From positions 1 through 10,620 of the forward strand of contig PLSZ01000685.1 of assembly GCA_003164305.1 (NCBI GenBank): a DNA stretch of 10,620 nt, read 5' to 3'. Below, in pieces: positions 7,026 through 10,620 of the stretch. Below the pieces are notes generated by a model. That model saw only the letters and a program-made list of their open reading frames with translations. It made no database searches and was not told the DNA's origin. Source of the stretch: Acetobacteraceae bacterium (GTDB lineage Bacteria > Pseudomonadota > Alphaproteobacteria > Acetobacterales > Acetobacteraceae). The number at the start of each line of letters is the position of its first letter. Positions within the stretch are counted from its first letter, which is position 1. A program made the translations under genes and the position numbers.

Positions 7026-8548
7026 TCCGCGCGATTAGCTTGTTCTGTCTTTTGCTGTGTCTCTGTCTGGGCGGGCCGGCGCACGCCCAAGGCCCGGCCG
7101 CGAACGCGTTCGACATGGACGCCCTGGCGACTGTGCAGACCGAGGCAATCGATTTCATGCTGCCGCGGACGCTGGAGGTCGTAACGGCCGCGCAACTGGC
7201 GATGTGGGGGTTGGGCGGGCTGACCACGATCGATCCCACTTTGGGCGCGGTGCTGAAGGACACGACGATCCAGTTGCAGGTGCGCGGGCGCTCCGTCCGT
7301 GAGGTCGCTGTCGCCGGACCGGACGCCGGGTCATGGGCCCAGGCGGCGGCGAAGATCGTCGCGGCCGCGTATGCCGCGTCGCCCGTCATGCGCGGGACCG
7401 GGCAGGCGGGCATCACGAAGATGCTGTTCGACGAGATGCTGGCGCATCTCGATCCGTACTCGCGCTACATTCCGCCGATCGAGGCGGTGGACGATCGCGA
7501 TCGTCGCGTCGGCCATGCCGGGATCGGCGTGATGTTGGCGCGGCATGGACGCTCGGTCACGGTGCGGGATGTGGTGATCGGCAGCCCCGGGGCGCTGGCG
7601 GGGATCGTTCCGGGGGATGTGATTCAGTGGGTGGATGGCCGCAGCGCGCTCAACCACGACACCCGTGCCGTCGATGCCATGTTGAACGGTCCCGAGGGGA
7701 CCGAGTTGCGCATGAGTTGGCTGAACCATGACGGGACCTCCCGCGGGGCCACGCTGACCCGGGTGATGATCCCGCCGGAGACGGTGTTTCCCCGGCGCGA
7801 GGGAGACATCGAAATCGTGCAGATCACCGGCTTCAGTCAAACCACCGATCAGCATGTCATTCAGGTGATCCGGGACAGCTTGCGCGGCGCACGGCCGATG
7901 TCTGGCATTATTCTGGATTTGCGCGGCAATCGAGGCGGCCTGGTGCGCGCCGCCGTGGCCACCGCCAACACGTTTCTGCCAGCGGGCGTCATCATGCGCT
8001 CCGCCGGCCGGGCGCCGGAGACCAACCGCGTCTGGCTCTCTGGTGGCGGCGAGATGGCGAAGGATGTGCGCGTGGTCGTGCTGGTCGATGGCGGCACCGC
8101 GAGCGCGGCGGAGATTTTGGCCGCCGCGTTGGCCGATCGGGGACGCGCGGTGGTTGTCGGCAGCTCCACCTTCGGCAAAGGCGTGGTGCAGACGATCGAC
8201 CCGCTGCCGGATGGCGGCGAATTGTTCCTGACGTGGAGCCGTATTCTGGCGCCGCGTGGCTGGCCGATCCAAAGCCTCGGCGTGATGCCCCAGGTTTGCA
8301 CGAGTTTGGGTGAGGACGCGGTGCGCCGGCAACTCGATGGGCTGGCGGCGGGCCGGTTGGAGATGGACGCGGCGGTCAAGGCGAGCCGGGCGGCGCGGGC
8401 CCCGTTGTCGCCGGATCAGATCGTGGCGATCAGGGAGCCATGCCCGGCGGCGGATCCGCGTGACAGCGATGTCGCGGTGGCTCGGTCGGTGTTAGAAAGC
8501 CCAGGCTTCAACGCCGCGTTATTCGGGCTGATGCCGGAGGAGCGTTAA
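7022..8548 (+). CDS. Exported S41 family peptidase (C-terminal processing protease, CtpA-like)
   Basis: A 508-residue serine protease. Residues 1-22 form a signal peptide with a leucine/cysteine-rich core ending AHA before Q23, so it should act in the periplasm or be secreted. A helical segment with HLDPYSRYIPP (142-152) precedes a PDZ domain at about 165-245 (GIGVML...SPGALAGIVPGDVIQWVDG). The S41 catalytic part shows ILDLRGNRGG (297-306), GGTASAAEI with nucleophile S361, and TFGKGVVQ with general base K386 and Q390. The 25-residue Ser-Lys spacing is the one known from CtpA/Prc enzymes. The C-terminal tail has two cysteines (C426, C474) that could form a disulfide. It starts at a GTG within the GTGA that also ends rnr, so translation is probably coupled and the two genes form one operon. 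Substrate unknown; CtpA-type proteases trim or degrade envelope proteins, often tuning cell-wall enzymes. Confidence 0.94.
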   Translation: MIRAISLFCLLLCLCLGGPAHAQGPAANAFDMDALATVQTEAIDFMLPRTLEVVTAAQLAMWGLGGLTTIDPTLGAVLKDTTIQLQVRGRSVREVAVAGPDAGSWAQAAAKIVAAAYAASPVMRGTGQAGITKMLFDEMLAHLDPYSRYIPPIEAVDDRDRRVGHAGIGVMLARHGRSVTVRDVVIGSPGALAGIVPGDVIQWVDGRSALNHDTRAVDAMLNGPEGTELRMSWLNHDGTSRGATLTRVMIPPETVFPRREGDIEIVQITGFSQTTDQHVIQVIRDSLRGARPMSGIILDLRGNRGGLVRAAVATANTFLPAGVIMRSAGRAPETNRVWLSGGGEMAKDVRVVVLVDGGTASAAEILAAALADRGRAVVVGSSTFGKGVVQTIDPLPDGGELFLTWSRILAPRGWPIQSLGVMPQVCTSLGEDAVRRQLDGLAAGRLEMDAAVKASRAARAPLSPDQIVAIREPCPAADPRDSDVAVARSVLESPGFNAALFGLMPEER

Positions 8549-8623
8549 GCGTCTCCCATCGCGCCACCATGAAACTGGGCCGCTCTTCGGGGTTTGTTAA
8601 CGCCGCCGTGCCAGAATCGCGGC

Positions 8624-9736
8624 ATGAAGCGTCTGGAATGCCTGGATGGGCTCCGCGGCGTGCTCGCCGTGTACGTGATGCTCGGTCACATGGCGCCGTT
8701 CGCGGCGTTGCCTCGTTGGGTCATCAGCCCGCTGTCGCACGGCGGCGCCGCGGTCGATGTGTTCTTTATCCTGAGCGGCCTGGTCATCATCCGTTCGCTG
8801 GAGAGTTGCCGGTTCGAAGCACGGCCGTTTCTGATCCTGCGCGTCACCCGCATCTTTCCGGTTTTCCTGGCGATGCTCGCATTGGGTGTCGCGCTGCAGC
8901 CGTTGCCGATCCGGTTCGATACGATGCCGTGGATCGCTCCCGACAGCCAGGCGCGCGACATCTGGTCGATCGGCTGGCCCGAAGATTGGGCGATCGATCT
9001 CGCGGCGCACCTGACAATGACTCACGGGCTGTTTCCGAACGGCGTGCTGCCCGGCATGTGGGTCGGCTTCCTGGGGGCGGCATGGAGCCTGTCGACCGAG
9101 TGGCAGTTCTATGTCCTGGCCTTGGTACTGGGCCGCTCGCGGGTCGGTGTCGAGCGGTTGGCGGCGGTCTTTTTGGTGCTGGCGGTGGCCGGCCTGATGT
9201 GGGACATGGCGGCCCCGGACGCATGGCGGTTCAGCCGCGCCTTCTTGCCGAACAAGGCACATTATTTCGCGTTGGGGATCGCGAGCGCCGCCTGGATCGA
9301 CCGGCGGTCGGCCCGACCGTTCGCGGTCGTGTTGGCCACGACGTTGTTGCTGTGCCTGGTGCGTGGTGGCGTGGACAAAGTGTTGCCGCCGCTGGTTTGG
9401 ACCGTGTGTCTGATCGCGCAATTTTATCCCGGCCGGCTTCGGCTGATCGCGAGTCCGTTGATCTGGCGGCCGGTGCAATGGTTCGGCGCGATATCGTATC
9501 CAATTTATCTGGCGAACGAGCCGATCCAGAAGTTGCTCGGGTTTTTGCTGGCGCGTTTCGTGATGGGCGATGGAGTGGTCTTTACCGTGCTGTGGCTACC
9601 GGCCGCGTTGCTGATCCCCATCGGCGCGGCGGCGTTGCTGCATCGTTACGTGGAAACGCCGGCGCAGCGATGGGGACGCACATTGGCGCATCGCGACGCC
9701 CGTTACGGTGAAGCCACAATGACGGCCCGCCCGTAA
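8624..9736 (+). CDS. Membrane acyltransferase family 3 protein (OafA/YrhL-type)
   Basis: A 370-residue integral membrane protein that probably transfers an acyl group, often acetyl, onto a cell-surface sugar or other envelope molecule. The ATG at 8624 is chosen because the family begins with LDGLRG almost at once. A TTG 30 bp upstream would add residues unlike the family; no strong ribosome site is visible for either. R11 and H22 in LRGVLAVYVMLGH give the R-X10-H motif required for catalysis in studied members. GGAAVDVFFILSG (40-52), RVTRIFP (73-79), WSLSTEWQFY (154-163), ISYPIYLANEP (290-300) and YVETPAQRW (342-350) follow in family order. About ten hydrophobic segments can be traced. There is no C-terminal SGNH domain, so it is the short, membrane-only form. 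It lies 75 bp after the S41 protease gene on the same strand, so co-transcription is possible. The acceptor cannot be inferred from the neighbours. Confidence 0.94.
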   Translation: MKRLECLDGLRGVLAVYVMLGHMAPFAALPRWVISPLSHGGAAVDVFFILSGLVIIRSLESCRFEARPFLILRVTRIFPVFLAMLALGVALQPLPIRFDTMPWIAPDSQARDIWSIGWPEDWAIDLAAHLTMTHGLFPNGVLPGMWVGFLGAAWSLSTEWQFYVLALVLGRSRVGVERLAAVFLVLAVAGLMWDMAAPDAWRFSRAFLPNKAHYFALGIASAAWIDRRSARPFAVVLATTLLLCLVRGGVDKVLPPLVWTVCLIAQFYPGRLRLIASPLIWRPVQWFGAISYPIYLANEPIQKLLGFLLARFVMGDGVVFTVLWLPAALLIPIGAAALLHRYVETPAQRWGRTLAHRDARYGEATMTARP

Positions 9737-9768
9737 AGCGTGGCATTGGGTATTCGCTGTGCAACCCG

Positions 9769-9798
9769 GCGCGTGAATGGAGGCAATTGCCCACGCGC
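9769..9798. terminator. Nested hairpin between convergent genes, possible bidirectional terminator
   Basis: GCGCGTG (9769-9775) pairs perfectly with CACGCGC (9792-9798). The loop holds a second perfect palindrome, GGCAATTGCC (9782-9791). It lies in the 71-bp gap between the ends of the convergent acyltransferase and amidase genes, a natural place for a shared terminator. No T-run follows on either side, so Rho-independent action is doubtful. Confidence 0.3.
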
Positions 9799-9807
9799 GG
9801 CCGAGGT

Positions 9808-10620
9808 TTATGCACCGGTCGCGAATGCCCGCGCGACGGCGGCCAGTTCAAGGTCGGAGCCACGCGCGCCGACAATCGACAACCCTACCGGCGCACCGCC
9901 AACCGTCGCTCCCGGCAGGTTCACCTGCGGCGATCCGGTCAGGCCGCCCAAACAGGTCAAGGCGGAAATCCGCTCGCGGGGAAACGCCAGATCGGAGACC
10001 GCCAGGCCGCGTTTCAGCGCCGGGAACGGCGTGGTCGGCAGACACAGGATCGTGCCCGGCGGCAGCAGCATGCGCAGCCGGCCGCGCGCTTCCTCGCGCA
10101 TCAGGGCGGCCCGGGTCCGTTCATTGTCAGTGTACATCGAACCTTGCACCAGGCCGCGCGCGACGTTGAAGGCGAAGCGCGGATTATGAGCGTCGATCCA
10201 GGGTTGCAACGTTTGCCACGCCTCGCTGGATTGCAGGCAGCGTTGCGCGGCCTGCCACACCGACAGGCCTTGCGGTGCCAGAATGCGCTCGCGCCGTTCG
10301 CCGATCAGGGAGGCGAGGCGTTCCACCATTGGCTCCAGCGCGGCGGTGACGTCCGCGTCGGCGAAGGCGAACGCGTCGGTGGCGACAAGCAGGCGGCGCG
10401 GCAATGCAGCCGGGGCCGGGGCACCGAACACCGCTTCGGTCACGCGCGCGAACGTTTCGCCATCGCGCGCGAACCAGCCGACCGTGTCCGATCCCGGCGC
10501 CTGGGCCAGCACGCCGGCGAAGTTCACCGCGCCGTGCGTGGGCCTGGTGCCGAACAGTCCGCAAAAGCTCGCCGGCACGCGCACGGAGCCCCCAGTGTCC
10601 GTGCCGAGCGCGAAGTCGCA
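9808..10620 (-). CDS. Amidase-signature family hydrolase, C-terminal part, cut by right window edge
   Basis: The visible 270 residues begin inside the amidase signature: LGTDTGGSVRVPASFCGL. The serine encoded at 10585-10587 (GGSV) corresponds to the acyl-enzyme nucleophile of the Ser-cisSer-Lys triad. The lysine and cis-serine lie upstream, beyond the window. The following GTRPTHGAV and SDTVGWFARD resemble the AMI1/indole-3-acetamide hydrolase-like branch of small stand-alone amidases. The C-terminal GGAPVGLSIVGARGSDLELA is the usual family ending. The enzyme should hydrolyse a carboxamide to acid plus ammonia in the cytoplasm; the substrate is not known. It is unlikely to be the GatA subunit of the tRNA amidotransferase, which is longer after the signature and differs in these motifs, though this is a judgement by eye. 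It is convergent with the acyltransferase gene. Confidence 0.94.
   Translation of the reverse strand, partial: CDFALGTDTGGSVRVPASFCGLFGTRPTHGAVNFAGVLAQAPGSDTVGWFARDGETFARVTEAVFGAPAPAALPRRLLVATDAFAFADADVTAALEPMVERLASLIGERRERILAPQGLSVWQAAQRCLQSSEAWQTLQPWIDAHNPRFAFNVARGLVQGSMYTDNERTRAALMREEARGRLRMLLPPGTILCLPTTPFPALKRGLAVSDLAFPRERISALTCLGGLTGSPQVNLPGATVGGAPVGLSIVGARGSDLELAAVARAFATGA

Noticed and set aside
7331..8332. 333-codon minus-strand open frame opposite the S41 protease gene
   Set aside because: Composition typical of an antisense shadow; the sense frame has a signal peptide, PDZ domain and catalytic Ser/Lys.
8569..9711. 380-codon plus-strand frame overlapping the acyltransferase gene in another frame
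   Set aside because: Same length by coincidence; it is Arg/Gly-rich without hydrophobic segments, whereas the other frame has the acyltransferase-3 motifs.

Overview
The window is GC-rich DNA, roughly two thirds G+C over most of its length. Dense G/C-ending codons and family matches suggest an alphaproteobacterium, possibly in or near the Acetobacteraceae/Rhodospirillales; that placement is inferred from protein style only. I see seven or eight real genes and no tRNA, rRNA or CRISPR array.

Left part (1 to about 1340) is a mobile or acquired patch. It opens with the C-terminal half of a serine recombinase (resolvase/invertase) that runs off the left edge. Next comes a gene for a DUF4145 protein with a four-cysteine zinc-ribbon-like N-terminus, noticeably poorer in GC than its surroundings. 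The patch ends in two 21-bp direct repeats that look like the end of an IS21-type insertion sequence.

Middle part (1406 to 4755) holds two minus-strand genes of unknown function: a DUF2252 protein with a kinase-like fold signature, and a 575-residue protein with a DUF2786 domain. The 428-bp gap between them holds a 92-bp imperfect palindrome of a dispersed-repeat type, which may also terminate the DUF2786 transcript.

Right part (5010 to 10620) looks like chromosomal housekeeping DNA. Ribonuclease R (rnr) overlaps by 4 bp a gene for an exported S41 (C-terminal processing) protease, and a membrane acyltransferase of family 3 follows on the same strand. Convergent to it is an amidase-signature gene whose 5' part lies beyond the right edge. 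The rnr product lacks the usual N-terminal winged-helix domain. That loss falls where the uncharacterised region meets the housekeeping genes, so the junction may be a scar of insertion or deletion.

I see no complete, clearly new multi-gene system. The points most worth a second look are the DUF4145 cargo beside a recombinase, the shortened RNase R at the junction, and the large palindromic repeat.
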